Shown here: positions 6,504 to 15,237 of the stretch, piece after piece
Position numbering within the stretch: position 1 is the first letter of the stretch
Layout of the letters: each line of letters opens with the position of its first letter
From: Gemmatimonadota bacterium
GTDB taxonomy: Bacteria > JBHIER01 > G020348925
Direction of reading: 5' to 3'
Assembly: GCA_020348925.1 (NCBI GenBank)
Contig: CP070758.1
Coordinates: forward strand, 107,161 to 140,761
Length of the DNA stretch: 33,601 nt
The notes under the pieces: model-generated
The model's input: the letters and a program-made list of their open reading frames with translations, nothing else
The model's database searches: none
Told to the model about the DNA's origin: nothing
Translations under genes and position numbers: made by a program

Positions 6504-7757
6504 ATGATGTGTCCTTTTAAGAAGGTGCCTTGGCTGATAGCTCTTGCCTTTTTGCTTGTCATTCTCTCGTGTGTGCGGAAACATGAACAGGACAACGTAT
6601 TCTCGGAGGAGGTCTCTTGGAGAGAGACGGTTGTGGCAGGATCGGGCGATGCGTACATGGAGGTCAGGCATATTGTACTCAAAGGATCAAATTACGCCAT
6701 TGGGAAAAAGATTGCAGAGAGAGCCCTCGAGCACAACATACGGTTGAATCCCAGCGGCGATCCGGTCAGGAACAAAGTTCAGCGTGCCTATATGGAGAAA
6801 AATTATCCGATGTACTACGAACGGATGAGAGGTGTTGCTGATGGCTTTGGGATTTCTTTCGATAACAACGAATATGATCTCTCTTTCTTGTCTCAGTATC
6901 AACTGTCGCGACCCGGTTGTTCCGTCGTCTTCTATCCAGGGACCTTTACTTTGAACGGACACGGCATCCTCAGCCGGAATTACGATTTCACAACCGGCAC
7001 CTTCCAGGGAAGACGACCTCAGGAGGATGAGATGGCCGTCATGTCTCGTCCTTACATTTTCGAGATGTATCCGGACCAGGGGTATGCCTCTCTGTCTCTC
7101 TGTGCTTTTGACCTGTTGGGCGGCGTCCTGGATGGGATCAATGCCGAGGGATTGGCAGTGGCCATTTTGGCCGATGATGAGACCCTGTTACATTACGAGC
7201 GGGAACCTTTCGCTGGAGTCGGGATGCATGAACTCATGTGTATGCGATATATTTTGGATACGTGTAAAGATGTGGACGAAGCCAAGGAGGCTTTATTCTA
7301 CGCGAAACATTATTATTCATTCGTTCCGTGTCATTATATCATAGCGGATAGAAACGGTGATTCATTCGTGTTCGAATTCTCATCGATCCGAAATGCCGCG
7401 CATTGTGTCGAAGGCCAGGGGCCTCAATGGGTCACAAATCACCTTCTCTCCAAGTACCCGTCAATGGATCATTTCCCGGAGAAGAGCATGATCGACAGTT
7501 TTGAGCGTTACAGAACGCTGCATGATTCCATTCACGGTAAAAACAGATTCAGCATCGAAAATATGAAAACGATCAATGCTGCGGTTGCCAGCACTGATAT
7601 GGATTTTCATAGTCCTGAATATGCCCCTCACAGAACGTTGTGGCATTCACTCTACGATCTTCAGGAGAGACGGTTGCAGGTGAAGTTCTATTTAGGGGAA
7701 AGCGCGGAAGGGATTCAGTACTCGGACTACATAAACTTTCAACTCGAATCCGAGTAA
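6504..7757 (+). CDS. C45-like (acyl-CoA:6-APA acyltransferase-type) Ntn hydrolase, probable lipoprotein
   Basis: The 417-residue protein starts with a lipoprotein-type signal (hydrophobic 9-22, then ILSC with Cys23). The mature part looks like a peptidase C45/linear-amide hydrolase: PGCSVVF around Cys139 gives a Gly-Cys autoprocessing site with Cys as N-terminal nucleophile, followed by LNGHGILSRNYDF and, further on, VFEFSS and GPQWVTNHLL as in the family. Such enzymes cleave or transfer acyl groups on amide bonds (penicillin side chains, bile-salt-like or N-acyl amines). Here it would act outside the cytoplasm. AGGAG (6496-6500) overlaps the end of the exporter gene, so the two may be co-transcribed. 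Two tandem ATGs occur; the first is used. The substrate is unknown. Confidence 0.75.
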   Translation: MMCPFKKVPWLIALAFLLVILSCVRKHEQDNVFSEEVSWRETVVAGSGDAYMEVRHIVLKGSNYAIGKKIAERALEHNIRLNPSGDPVRNKVQRAYMEKNYPMYYERMRGVADGFGISFDNNEYDLSFLSQYQLSRPGCSVVFYPGTFTLNGHGILSRNYDFTTGTFQGRRPQEDEMAVMSRPYIFEMYPDQGYASLSLCAFDLLGGVLDGINAEGLAVAILADDETLLHYEREPFAGVGMHELMCMRYILDTCKDVDEAKEALFYAKHYYSFVPCHYIIADRNGDSFVFEFSSIRNAAHCVEGQGPQWVTNHLLSKYPSMDHFPEKSMIDSFERYRTLHDSIHGKNRFSIENMKTINAAVASTDMDFHSPEYAPHRTLWHSLYDLQERRLQVKFYLGESAEGIQYSDYINFQLESE

Positions 7758-7781
7758 AAGTTTCAAAAGATTCTCGATAAC

Positions 7782-8573
7782 ATGCATCGTATACGTTTCG
7801 TTCATTGGAATAAGGCTGAGGCTGAGGCGAAAGCTGAGGAGATTGAGGCATCCGGATATGAAGTGGACGGCAGCTCTTTTGATGGTCCACCGGCCTTGCG
7901 CAGGTTGAGGGAGCATCCTCCGGCGGCCGTGGTCATTGATCTGTCACGGTCACCTTCCATGGGCCGCGACGTGGGCGTTGCCCTTCGACACTACGCATCG
8001 ACCCGTCATGTACCTCTGGTCTTCGTTGAGGGCGATTCGGAAAAGATGGTGCGCATCAAAGAGCTTCTACCGTATGCGATCTATACTCCATGGAGCAGGA
8101 TTCAGAGCTCGCTGAAGCGGGCCATAGCCAATCCGCCCAGGAATCCGGTTGCACCGAAATCGCTCCTCGAAGGCTATGCCGGAACACCTTTGCCGAGGAA
8201 GCTCGGGATCAAAGCCAACTCTGTTGTTGCCCTTGTCGATGCACCCAAAGATTTTAAGAAGACCCTTGGTCCATTGCCAGAAGGTACGACCCTCCAAAAA
8301 AAGGGGAGGGGACAGAATAACCTCACCGTTTGGTTTACGACCTCCCGAGCGGACCTTGAGGCGCGAATACAAGGGATTGTGAAGGGCGTCAAAGAGAGAG
8401 GTGGGTTGTGGATCGCCTGGCCGAAGAAAACCTCAGGAGTAGCCTCAGATCTGACCCAGAACCATGTCCGGAAGGTCGGGCTCGCCTCAGGCCTGGTCGA
8501 CTATAAAGTCTGCGCGATTGATGCGACGTGGTCAGGGCTTCTGTTCACCCGCCGAAAAACGAGTGAGAGGTGA
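7782..8573 (+). CDS. Receiver-like domain fused to DUF3052 domain
   Basis: The 263-residue protein has two parts. Residues 1-115 look like a response-regulator receiver: a beta-alpha start (MHRIRFVHWNK), VVIDLSRSPSMGRDVGVALR with Asp at the phosphorylation-like position, and HVPLVFVEGD at the fourth strand; the usual Lys near the end is not obvious. Residues 125-263 match DUF3052: LPRKLGIKANSVVALVDAP, then GPLPEGT, and the signature GGLWIAWPKKTSGVASDLTQ followed by GLVDYKVCAIDATWSGLLFTRR. DUF3052 has no established biochemical role that I know of. It follows the hydrolase by 24 bases. The DUF3052 part is confident; the receiver call is from pattern only. Confidence 0.75.
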   Translation: MHRIRFVHWNKAEAEAKAEEIEASGYEVDGSSFDGPPALRRLREHPPAAVVIDLSRSPSMGRDVGVALRHYASTRHVPLVFVEGDSEKMVRIKELLPYAIYTPWSRIQSSLKRAIANPPRNPVAPKSLLEGYAGTPLPRKLGIKANSVVALVDAPKDFKKTLGPLPEGTTLQKKGRGQNNLTVWFTTSRADLEARIQGIVKGVKERGGLWIAWPKKTSGVASDLTQNHVRKVGLASGLVDYKVCAIDATWSGLLFTRRKTSER

Positions 8574-8592
8574 CTGGGAGCTGTTGGGGGAG

Positions 8593-9357
8593 TTACTGCG
8601 ACTCCTTTTTCTCCTTCTCTATTTCGCCGACCAGGGGGACGAAGAGGACGCCCGTGATATCGCGTGAGAAGAGTTCCCCATCCTTTTTTTCGATGAGTAC
8701 GAGCTTCTGGTAGCTGTACGGATTGCCGACAGGTATGACCATGCGCCCTCCCTCTTTGAGCTGTTTGATGAGGGGAGGGGGGACGTGATTGGCTGCCGCG
8801 GTGACGATGATGCCGTCGAAGGGGGCGTACTCCTCCCAACCGTAATATCCATCGGAAGCCCTCACTTCAATATTCTCGTATCCCAGTTGGTGCAGCAGTG
8901 TATCCGCCCTGGCGGCCAGTGTTTCCCGTATTTCAACAGAATAGACCCTGTCGGCGATCTCGGCCAGGACAGCAGCCTGGTATCCGGAACCCGTACCGAC
9001 CTCAAGGACCGTATCCCCTTCACCGATCATGAGCCATTGGGTCATGAGGGCGACAATATAAGGCTGAGATATCGTTTGCCCCTCCCCGATGGGGAGCGGA
9101 TGATCGGCATAAGCCTGATCCAAATATCTTTCCAGTACGAACTTGTGTCGCGGAACCGTGCCCATGACTTGAAGGACCGTCGTATCGGTAATATCCCGAC
9201 TTTTCAAATCCTGGTCGACCATCTGCCGGCGAGCCCGATCGAAGGTTTGTTCCTTGTTGGATGGGGTGGCATCGGTCCGGTCTGAGGGCTCGGAATTGCA
9301 GGAAACCGAACACACCGCACTCGCCAGTATGAGTATGAGAACAAGACGTTTCGTCAT
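8593..9357 (-). CDS. pcm: Protein-L-isoaspartate O-methyltransferase with signal peptide
   Basis: PCMT methylates isoaspartyl residues in aged proteins with SAM so they can revert to Asp. The core is clear: MVDQDLKSRDITD, GTVPRHKFV, LPIGEGQTISQPYIVALM, the SAM-binding loop VLEVGTGSGYQAAVLA and YAPFDGIIVTAAANHVP. Unlike cytosolic Pcm of about 208 residues, this 254-residue form begins with a hydrophobic segment ending SVSC (Cys20), followed by a polar linker rich in Ser, Asp and Thr, which looks like a lipoprotein signal. It would then work in the periplasm, where SAM supply is a puzzle. It converges on the DUF3052 gene with a gap of only 19 bases and is divergent from purN. Confidence 0.9.
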   Translation of the reverse strand: MTKRLVLILILASAVCSVSCNSEPSDRTDATPSNKEQTFDRARRQMVDQDLKSRDITDTTVLQVMGTVPRHKFVLERYLDQAYADHPLPIGEGQTISQPYIVALMTQWLMIGEGDTVLEVGTGSGYQAAVLAEIADRVYSVEIRETLAARADTLLHQLGYENIEVRASDGYYGWEEYAPFDGIIVTAAANHVPPPLIKQLKEGGRMVIPVGNPYSYQKLVLIEKKDGELFSRDITGVLFVPLVGEIEKEKKESQ

Positions 9358-9580
9358 GAGAGACCCCTTTCGGAAGAGAGTACGTATTTGTCATTGCTCA
9401 GGACGCATATAGAATGATGCAACGGGCCGGAAAAGTCAAGGGAAAAGTGGATGCCTGAAACGACGCGACGATGGGTGGGGAAAGTTGCGGGGGCAACAGG
9501 TGAAAAAGGGACTCACGGCTGGGATGATAAGCAAACAGGTGTTTTTTTGTATCATTTTTTGAGGTTCTTCAAAAAAATGG

Positions 9581-9609
9581 TTGCCTTAGCGAATGAAAAA
9601 TAGTATAAT
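9581..9609 (+). promoter_or_regulatory. Sigma70-type promoter of the purine operon
   Basis: TTGCCT at 9581-9586, a 17-bp spacer and a perfect TATAAT at 9604-9609, about 46 bases before the purN ATG. The short leader leaves no room for a large riboswitch; the G-rich sequence at 9470-9530 lies upstream of the expected start of transcription. Confidence 0.75.
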
Positions 9610-9655
9610 CGTATGTTGCGTTCATTTTTTCCACTTACACGATGGAGGGTGTGCG

Positions 9656-10279
9656 ATGCGTAAAATAAACCTTGGAGTTTTAGCCTCCGGTCGGGGATCG
9701 AATCTTCAGTCCATTATTGATGCAACGGAGAGGGGTGAAGTCGACGCCGAAGTGCGAATCGTCATCTCCAACAACAGCAAAGCGTACGCCTTGGAACGAG
9801 CCAGAAACCACAATATTGCGGCCGTTCATCTCAGTCACAAACAGTTCGAGAGTGGGGACGCATTCGACGATGCGCTCATCGAGATGCTGAAAAAGCACGG
9901 GGTGGAGCTGGTCGTGCTGGCCGGATACATGAAGCTCATCAGCCCGAAGGTATGTGAGGCCTATCGTCATAGAATTCTCAATATTCATCCGGCCCTGTTG
10001 CCCTCCTTCGGTGGAAAAGGGATGTACGGGATGCATGTTCACGAGGCCGTGATCGAATCCGGTGCCAAGATTTCGGGTCTGACGGTCCATATTGTGGATG
10101 AGCAATACGACCATGGCCCCATCGTCCTGCAAAAGACGGTCCCGGTGCGGGATGACGACGATCCCGACTCACTGGCCGCACGAATTCTGCCCGAGGAACA
10201 CAAAATGTATCCGGAGGCGATCCAGCTTTTTGCTGAGGGGAAAATCAGGGTCGAAGGAAGGAGAGTGTACACGACATAG
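9656..10279 (+). CDS. purN: Phosphoribosylglycinamide formyltransferase
   Basis: PurN moves a formyl group from 10-formyl-THF to GAR in the third step of purine synthesis, in the cytosol. The 207-residue length is standard. Visible landmarks are LGVLASGRGSNLQSIID (phosphate loop), VVLAGYMKLIS, the catalytic NIHPALLPSFGG (Asn and His) and the Asp of VDEQYDHGPIVLQ. I start it at ATG 9656, with GGAGGG at 9644-9649; the open frame extends to 9593 but those residues precede the family start and overlap the promoter. It is the first gene of a purN-purC-purH run. Confidence 0.97.
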   Translation: MRKINLGVLASGRGSNLQSIIDATERGEVDAEVRIVISNNSKAYALERARNHNIAAVHLSHKQFESGDAFDDALIEMLKKHGVELVVLAGYMKLISPKVCEAYRHRILNIHPALLPSFGGKGMYGMHVHEAVIESGAKISGLTVHIVDEQYDHGPIVLQKTVPVRDDDDPDSLAARILPEEHKMYPEAIQLFAEGKIRVEGRRVYTT

Positions 10280-10344
10280 CCTACGTTATATAAGTTCGGA
10301 AGTACAGGATTCGATTGTCAGCGGAAAAACAGAATCGAGGTACC

Positions 10345-11232
10345 ATGGAAAAGGCACTTTTGAAAACAGACTTGACCGGAGTTGGATCACCCTACCGGGG
10401 TAAGGTTCGGGATGTCTACGACCTGGATGATGCATTGCTCATCGTCGCGACGGATCGTATCTCAGCCTATGACTGCGTCATGCCCAACGGCATTCCAGAC
10501 AAGGGGAAAATTTTAACGGCCATGTCCCTTTTCTGGTTCCGGTTTCTGAGCGATCTCGTTGAGCACCATGTGGTCACCTCAGACGTGGAGGAATTTCCTG
10601 ATGTTCTGAGATCTCATGCTGAGGTACTCAAAGGGCGTTCGATGCTGGTCAGAAAAGCCCGGAGGCTTGACGTGGAATGCATCGTTCGCGGCTACTTGGC
10701 CGGTTCCGGCTGGAAGGACTATCAAAAGACGGGAGCCATCAGCGGTGTAAAGCTTCCTGAGGGTCTGCGGGAATCGGAGCGGCTGCCGGAGGTGATTTTC
10801 ACCCCTTCGACAAAAGCCGAAGTGGGACATGATGAGAACATCTCCTTCGATTCGATGAGGGATCTTGTCGGTGCCGAGCGGGCTGATTTCATGAGGGCGA
10901 AAAGCGTCGAGCTGTATCGGGTGGCCGAGGCGTACGCCAGCCAACGGGGGATCATTATTGCCGATACAAAATTCGAATTCGGGCTGCTCAACGACTCTAT
11001 CATCCTCATCGATGAGATCCTGTCACCCGATTCCTCGCGGTTCTGGCCCAGGGAGGAGTATGAGCCCGGACGGTCTCAGCACAGTTTCGACAAACAGTTT
11101 GTGCGGGACTATCTGGAGACACTGGAGTGGAACAAGCAACCTCCTGCTCCGGAACTGCCGGAGGAGATCGTGTCGAAAACAAGAGAACGGTACATTGAAG
11201 CGCATAAACGGTTAGGCATAGGAGATTTCTGA
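10345..11232 (+). CDS. purC: Phosphoribosylaminoimidazole-succinocarboxamide synthase
   Basis: PurC joins CAIR and aspartate with ATP to form SAICAR. Motifs include YRGKVRDVYDLDD at the N-terminus, ATDRISAYDCVMPNGIPDKG, ECIVRGYLAGSGWKDY, FTPSTKAEVGHDENIS and IIIADTKFEFG, all typical of the long (about 295-residue) bacterial form. ATG 10345 is preceded by GAGG; the in-frame extension to 10315 has no ribosome-binding site. It lies 65 bases after purN and its stop directly abuts the purH ATG, so the three are very likely one transcript. Confidence 0.97.
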   Translation: MEKALLKTDLTGVGSPYRGKVRDVYDLDDALLIVATDRISAYDCVMPNGIPDKGKILTAMSLFWFRFLSDLVEHHVVTSDVEEFPDVLRSHAEVLKGRSMLVRKARRLDVECIVRGYLAGSGWKDYQKTGAISGVKLPEGLRESERLPEVIFTPSTKAEVGHDENISFDSMRDLVGAERADFMRAKSVELYRVAEAYASQRGIIIADTKFEFGLLNDSIILIDEILSPDSSRFWPREEYEPGRSQHSFDKQFVRDYLETLEWNKQPPAPELPEEIVSKTRERYIEAHKRLGIGDF

Positions 11233-12804
11233 ATGGTTACAATCAAAAGGGCTCTGATCAGTGTGTATGATAAAACGGGTATTGTCGATTTTGGCCGCGG
11301 TCTCAATGACCTCGGTATTGAAATGATCTCATCCGGGGGAACGGCCCGGGCGCTGAAAGAGGCGGACATACCGGTCCGATTGGTGTCCGACTACACGGGG
11401 TTTCCCGAAATCCTCAACGGCCGTGTGAAGACCCTCCATCCGAAAATTCACGCCGGTATTCTGGCCAGACGGGAGGATGAGGGACACATGAGTCAACTCA
11501 CGGAACAGGACATAGGGCCGATCGATATGGTTGTTGTGAACCTTTATCCTTTTGAGGCCTGGGCTCAAAAAAAAGATGCCTCGAGGCGGGATGTCGTCGA
11601 GATGATTGATATCGGCGGACCGTCCATGATCCGGGCGGCGGCGAAAAATTATCCGTCCGTGGCCGTGGTTACGGATGCCCGCAAGTACAATGATATCATT
11701 GAAGAACTCAGGAACAATAAGGGATCACTGTCCGAGGAAACGTGCCGGGCTCTCGCCGGTGAGGCCTTCCGGCAGACGGCTCACTATGATGCCGCCATTG
11801 CCGGCTATTTTGCCGCCCGTCCGGACGAGGATCTCTTTCCTCTGTTTCTCGAGGAGCGTTTCGAGAAAGTGGGTGATCTCAGGTACGGAGAGAACCCCCA
11901 TCAACGGGCCGCGGTCTACCGTAACCTGAGCGTCGAGAGCGTTCCTTTTATTGGGGCGCAACAGCTGTGGGGCAAGGAACTGTCCTTCAACAACTATCTG
12001 GATATGAATGCCGCTGTGGAACTTGTTGGAGAATTCGACCGACCGGCGGCCGTTATCCTCAAGCATACGAATCCCTGCGGGGCTGCTCTGGGAACCTCTC
12101 TGGCGGAGGCCTATGAAAAGGCCTATGCCGGCGATCCCCTGTCCGCCTTCGGGTCCATCGTTGGCTTCAATCGGTCGGTGGATGTGGGTACGGCGGAAAA
12201 GATGGCCGTACCCAATACATTCCTGGAGGTGATTGTCGCTCCCGGGTACGAGGAGGGGGCCATCGCTCTCTTGACCGAAAAACGGTGGTGGGGGAAGACG
12301 GTCAGGATTCTGACATACGATTCGGCCGGAGCCCGTCGTGCCAATGAGACCGTCTCAAAACAGATCCTCGGCGGACTCCTTGTCCAGAGCAAGGATTCCG
12401 TCCTGTTTGACGAGAGTGCACTCCGGGTGGTCACCGAACGGACACCAACTGAGGCGGAAATGGAGGCGCTGCGATTCGCCTGGACCGTCGTGAAGCACGT
12501 CAAGTCCAATGCCATCCTTCTGGCCCAGGGGGATATGGTCGTTGGGGTTGGTGCGGGTCAGATGAGCCGCGTCGATTCCAGTATGATCGCCGTGCGCAAG
12601 GCGGGCGAACGAGCCCAAGGCGCTGTGCTGGCCTCGGACGCCTTTTTCCCCTTCAGAGATGCCATCGATGTGGCTGCAGAGGCAGGTGTCACGGCCGCTA
12701 TTCAGCCGGGAGGTTCCAAAGGTGATGACAAAGTTATTGAGGCTGCAAACGATCATGACCTGGCCATGGTGTTTACCGGCATGAGGCACTTTCGACATTT
12801 GTAG
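11233..12804 (+). CDS. purH: Bifunctional AICAR formyltransferase / IMP cyclohydrolase
   Basis: PurH does the last two steps to IMP. The N-terminal MGS-like cyclohydrolase part (about 1-195) contains SSGGTARAL, VKTLHPKIHAGILARR and MIDIGGPSMIRAAAKN; the C-terminal formyltransferase contains RYGENPHQRAA, ILKHTNPCGAALG (catalytic Lys-His region) and AIQPGGSKGDD before the terminal MRHFRH. At 523 residues it is full length with no missing block. It begins on the base after the purC stop. There is no visible terminator in the 42 bases before mreB, so the purine and cell-shape genes may be partly co-transcribed. Confidence 0.97.
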   Translation: MVTIKRALISVYDKTGIVDFGRGLNDLGIEMISSGGTARALKEADIPVRLVSDYTGFPEILNGRVKTLHPKIHAGILARREDEGHMSQLTEQDIGPIDMVVVNLYPFEAWAQKKDASRRDVVEMIDIGGPSMIRAAAKNYPSVAVVTDARKYNDIIEELRNNKGSLSEETCRALAGEAFRQTAHYDAAIAGYFAARPDEDLFPLFLEERFEKVGDLRYGENPHQRAAVYRNLSVESVPFIGAQQLWGKELSFNNYLDMNAAVELVGEFDRPAAVILKHTNPCGAALGTSLAEAYEKAYAGDPLSAFGSIVGFNRSVDVGTAEKMAVPNTFLEVIVAPGYEEGAIALLTEKRWWGKTVRILTYDSAGARRANETVSKQILGGLLVQSKDSVLFDESALRVVTERTPTEAEMEALRFAWTVVKHVKSNAILLAQGDMVVGVGAGQMSRVDSSMIAVRKAGERAQGAVLASDAFFPFRDAIDVAAEAGVTAAIQPGGSKGDDKVIEAANDHDLAMVFTGMRHFRHL

Positions 12805-12846
12805 TATGTCGCGAATATCATAGGGTAACAAAAGGATACCGTATCT

Positions 12847-13884
12847 ATGAGATTCAATTTTTTTCACTATTTTTCGAGTGACATCGGCATTGATCTGGGG
12901 ACGGCCAACACCCTCATCTACGTGCGAGGCCGGGGCATTGTTGTGAACGAGCCCTCCATTGTGGCTGTCACGAAGCACGACCGGAAGGTGGAGGCCATTG
13001 GCAATACGGCCAAAGAGATGCTGGGCAGAACCCCGGACGAGATTGAAACGATCCGACCCATGAAGGACGGGGTTATTGCCGATTTTGAGTTTACCGAGGA
13101 GATGCTCCGGGAATTTATTAAGATGGTTCAAAAAAGCTGGTATCTGGTCCATCCCCGGATCATTATCAGTGTCCCCTCAGGCATCACCGATGTCGAAAAA
13201 CGGGCGGTTATGGATTCTGCCAGACATGCGGGGGCCCGTGAGGTCTATCTCATTGCCGAGCCAATCGCTGCGGCCATCGGCGCGGCCCTGCCCGTTGAGG
13301 AGCCGATTGGCAATATGGTCATCGATATCGGAGGCGGGACGTCCGAGATAGCCGTCATCTCTCTCTCCGGTGTGGTCAATGTGACCTCCGTTCGGGTGGC
13401 CGGGGATGAGATGGACGAGGCCATCGTCACCTTTCTGAAGAAAAATTACAACCTTCTGGTGGGCGACCGGACCGCCGAGATGATCAAGTGTCAGATCGGC
13501 TCCGCCTACCCCCTGGAAAAGGAACTGGAGATGCAGGTCAAGGGACGCGACCTCGTGGCAGGGATCCCCAAGACGATTGTCATAAATTCGGCGGAGATCA
13601 GAGACGCCATGGCCGAGCCCATTAGTGCCATTGTTGATGCCGTGAAACTGTCACTGGAGCGGACGCCTCCGGAACTGTCCGCCGATATTTTGGATCGGGG
13701 GATCATTATGGCCGGCGGCGGAGCGCTGCTCCGGGGTCTCGATCAACGACTGCGCGAAGAGAGCAGTCTGCCCATTAATATTGTCGAGGATCCCATGACG
13801 TGCGTGGTGCGAGGGACGGGAAAAGTGCTCGAAGAGGTCGAACGCTACTCAAAAATGTTGATGAAGAGCGTCAGACGACCATAA
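12847..13884 (+). CDS. mreB: Rod shape-determining actin homologue MreB
   Basis: MreB is the cytosolic actin-like ATPase that positions lateral wall synthesis. The 345-residue protein shows IGIDLGTANTLIYVRGRGIVV (phosphate 1), IISVPSGITDVEKRAV, AEPIAAAIGAALPVEEP, VIDIGGGTSEIAVISLSG (phosphate 2) and IIMAGGGALLRGLD (adenosine loop), all intact. AAAGGA at 12831-12836 is 10 bases before the ATG. It leads the order mreB-mreC-mreD-mrdA-rodA, the conserved elongasome locus, which argues for a rod-shaped cell. Confidence 0.97.
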   Translation: MRFNFFHYFSSDIGIDLGTANTLIYVRGRGIVVNEPSIVAVTKHDRKVEAIGNTAKEMLGRTPDEIETIRPMKDGVIADFEFTEEMLREFIKMVQKSWYLVHPRIIISVPSGITDVEKRAVMDSARHAGAREVYLIAEPIAAAIGAALPVEEPIGNMVIDIGGGTSEIAVISLSGVVNVTSVRVAGDEMDEAIVTFLKKNYNLLVGDRTAEMIKCQIGSAYPLEKELEMQVKGRDLVAGIPKTIVINSAEIRDAMAEPISAIVDAVKLSLERTPPELSADILDRGIIMAGGGALLRGLDQRLREESSLPINIVEDPMTCVVRGTGKVLEEVERYSKMLMKSVRRP

Positions 13885-13952
13885 GGGTGTGACTCGGTGC
13901 GGCGGGCCTCTCTGCGGGAAGGTCGGGTCACCACGGGAAGGTTCTCAAAGGG

Positions 13953-14795
13953 ATGTTGCGTTTCTTCTCTTTTCTCGGACGTCATAAAAAAGTTGTCGTC
14001 CTCGCAGGAGCCATCAGCCTTTCCAGCTGGATGCTTTCTCTGGGGGAACACGAGAAGTTCAAGATGGCGACAGCCGTTTCGACGTCGATTCTCCAGGTGG
14101 GACAACGGGGATTTTCGTGGTCCATCCGTCTCGTGCATCTTCAGCGGGAGCATGAGGAACTGCGGCGAAAGGCGGCGGAATTATCCCTGGAAATCAGTCA
14201 GCTGCGGGAAGCGAAAGAGGAGAACGAGCGACTGCGGGAACTCCTGGAATTTGAGGAGAGAAGTCACTTTGAACTTCTTCCCGCCAAAGTGATCGGATGG
14301 GGCACGGACCGTACGGTCAATTCTATCGTAATAAACGTTGGACAACGAAAGGGCGTCGAAAAAAATATGCCGGTCATTACACCCGCGGGGCTGGTCGGAA
14401 AAGTGTATCGGGCGATGCCGTTCGTGTCGGTCGTTCAGCTTCTGCTGGATCCCAACTGCCGCGTCAGCGCCCTCGTTCAGCGGAGCAGGACGTCCGGTAT
14501 TTTGGGGTGGGAGCGCGGTGACCGATGCTTTCTGAACAATGTCCCGATCCGAGGTGATGTGCGGGAGGGTGATGTGCTCGTGACCTCAGGTATGGGCGGA
14601 GTCTTTCCCAAAGGACTTCTGCTCGGGCATGTCTCACAGATATCCGGCGATGAATGGCGTCTGTTTAAGGAGATTCGGGTCATCCCGGCGGTCGATTTTG
14701 CACGTCTGGAGGAGGTATTCGTACTAATTTATGAGGATCTTGAGAAATCTTCTGCTGATGGTCGCGGCGCTGTTGATACAATCGACGCTCGCTGA
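13953..14795 (+). CDS. mreC: Rod shape-determining protein MreC
   Basis: MreC is a bitopic periplasmic scaffold linking MreB to PBP2. This 280-residue protein has an N-terminal membrane segment (about 10-30), a coiled coil rich in Leu and Glu (REHEELRRKAAELSLEISQL and onward, about 65-100) and the beta-rich C-terminal domain: VIGWGTDR, INVGQRKGVEKNMPVITPAGLVGKV, LLDPNCRVSALVQRSRTSGIL and VTSGMGGVFPKGLLLG. AAAGGG directly abuts the ATG; GGGAAGG about 10 bases upstream is a better ribosome-binding site. Its 3' end overlaps mreD by 65 bases. Confidence 0.95.
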   Translation: MLRFFSFLGRHKKVVVLAGAISLSSWMLSLGEHEKFKMATAVSTSILQVGQRGFSWSIRLVHLQREHEELRRKAAELSLEISQLREAKEENERLRELLEFEERSHFELLPAKVIGWGTDRTVNSIVINVGQRKGVEKNMPVITPAGLVGKVYRAMPFVSVVQLLLDPNCRVSALVQRSRTSGILGWERGDRCFLNNVPIRGDVREGDVLVTSGMGGVFPKGLLLGHVSQISGDEWRLFKEIRVIPAVDFARLEEVFVLIYEDLEKSSADGRGAVDTIDAR

Positions 14796-15237
14796 GCTCA
14801 TCTCTGTTCAGCAGATCAAACCGGACTTTGTCCTCATCGTACTGGTTTTCATGAGCCTTTCGGACGGTCACATTATGGGTACGACATTCGGCTTTCTCAG
14901 CGGTTGGATTCAAGATGTGTATGCACCTCAATATCTGGGATTGAACGCCTTGTGCAAATCTATCGTGGGCTTCTTTGTCGGGTACGGCTCCGGCGGAGTC
15001 ATCGAGAGCAATCTGGTGGTGCAGGGGATCATTCTCTTTGTGGCCACGCTCTTTCATGATGCGCTCTATTTTCTCATCTATTCGTGGAACACTGCGGATG
15101 GATACGGGTGGTATCTGCTGCGCTATGGTCTGCCCACCGCTCTGTATACGACAATCGCAGGTGTCCTGGTCTTTTCTCTCCTGTCACTTCGAAGAAGGAG
15201 AACGCTTCGCTATGCGGACAGGTTCGTATCAAGGTAG
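14731..15237 (+). CDS. mreD: Rod shape-determining protein MreD
   Basis: MreD is a small polytopic membrane partner of MreC. The 168-residue protein is hydrophobic with about five or six membrane segments, beginning MRILRNLLLMVAALLIQSTL; SGWIQDVYAPQYLGLNAL is the family's most recognisable stretch. Its start lies inside mreC (65-base overlap) and its end overlaps mrdA by 26 bases, a compact layout implying coupled translation. Identification rests on hydrophobicity, length and position as much as on sequence. Confidence 0.92.
   Translation: MRILRNLLLMVAALLIQSTLAELISVQQIKPDFVLIVLVFMSLSDGHIMGTTFGFLSGWIQDVYAPQYLGLNALCKSIVGFFVGYGSGGVIESNLVVQGIILFVATLFHDALYFLIYSWNTADGYGWYLLRYGLPTALYTTIAGVLVFSLLSLRRRRTLRYADRFVSR

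Noticed and set aside
9420-9580. Possible ZTP or other riboswitch upstream of purN
   Set aside because: The G-rich segment lacks the known consensus blocks, and the strong promoter at 9581-9609 lies downstream, so it would not be in the purN mRNA.
12355-13152. Minus-strand open frame across the purH-mreB junction
   Set aside because: It is an antisense shadow of purH and mreB with no protein-like motifs.
13897-14292. Plus-strand open frame overlapping mreC in another frame
   Set aside because: mreC is well supported; this frame is Arg/Cys-rich and low in recognisable structure.
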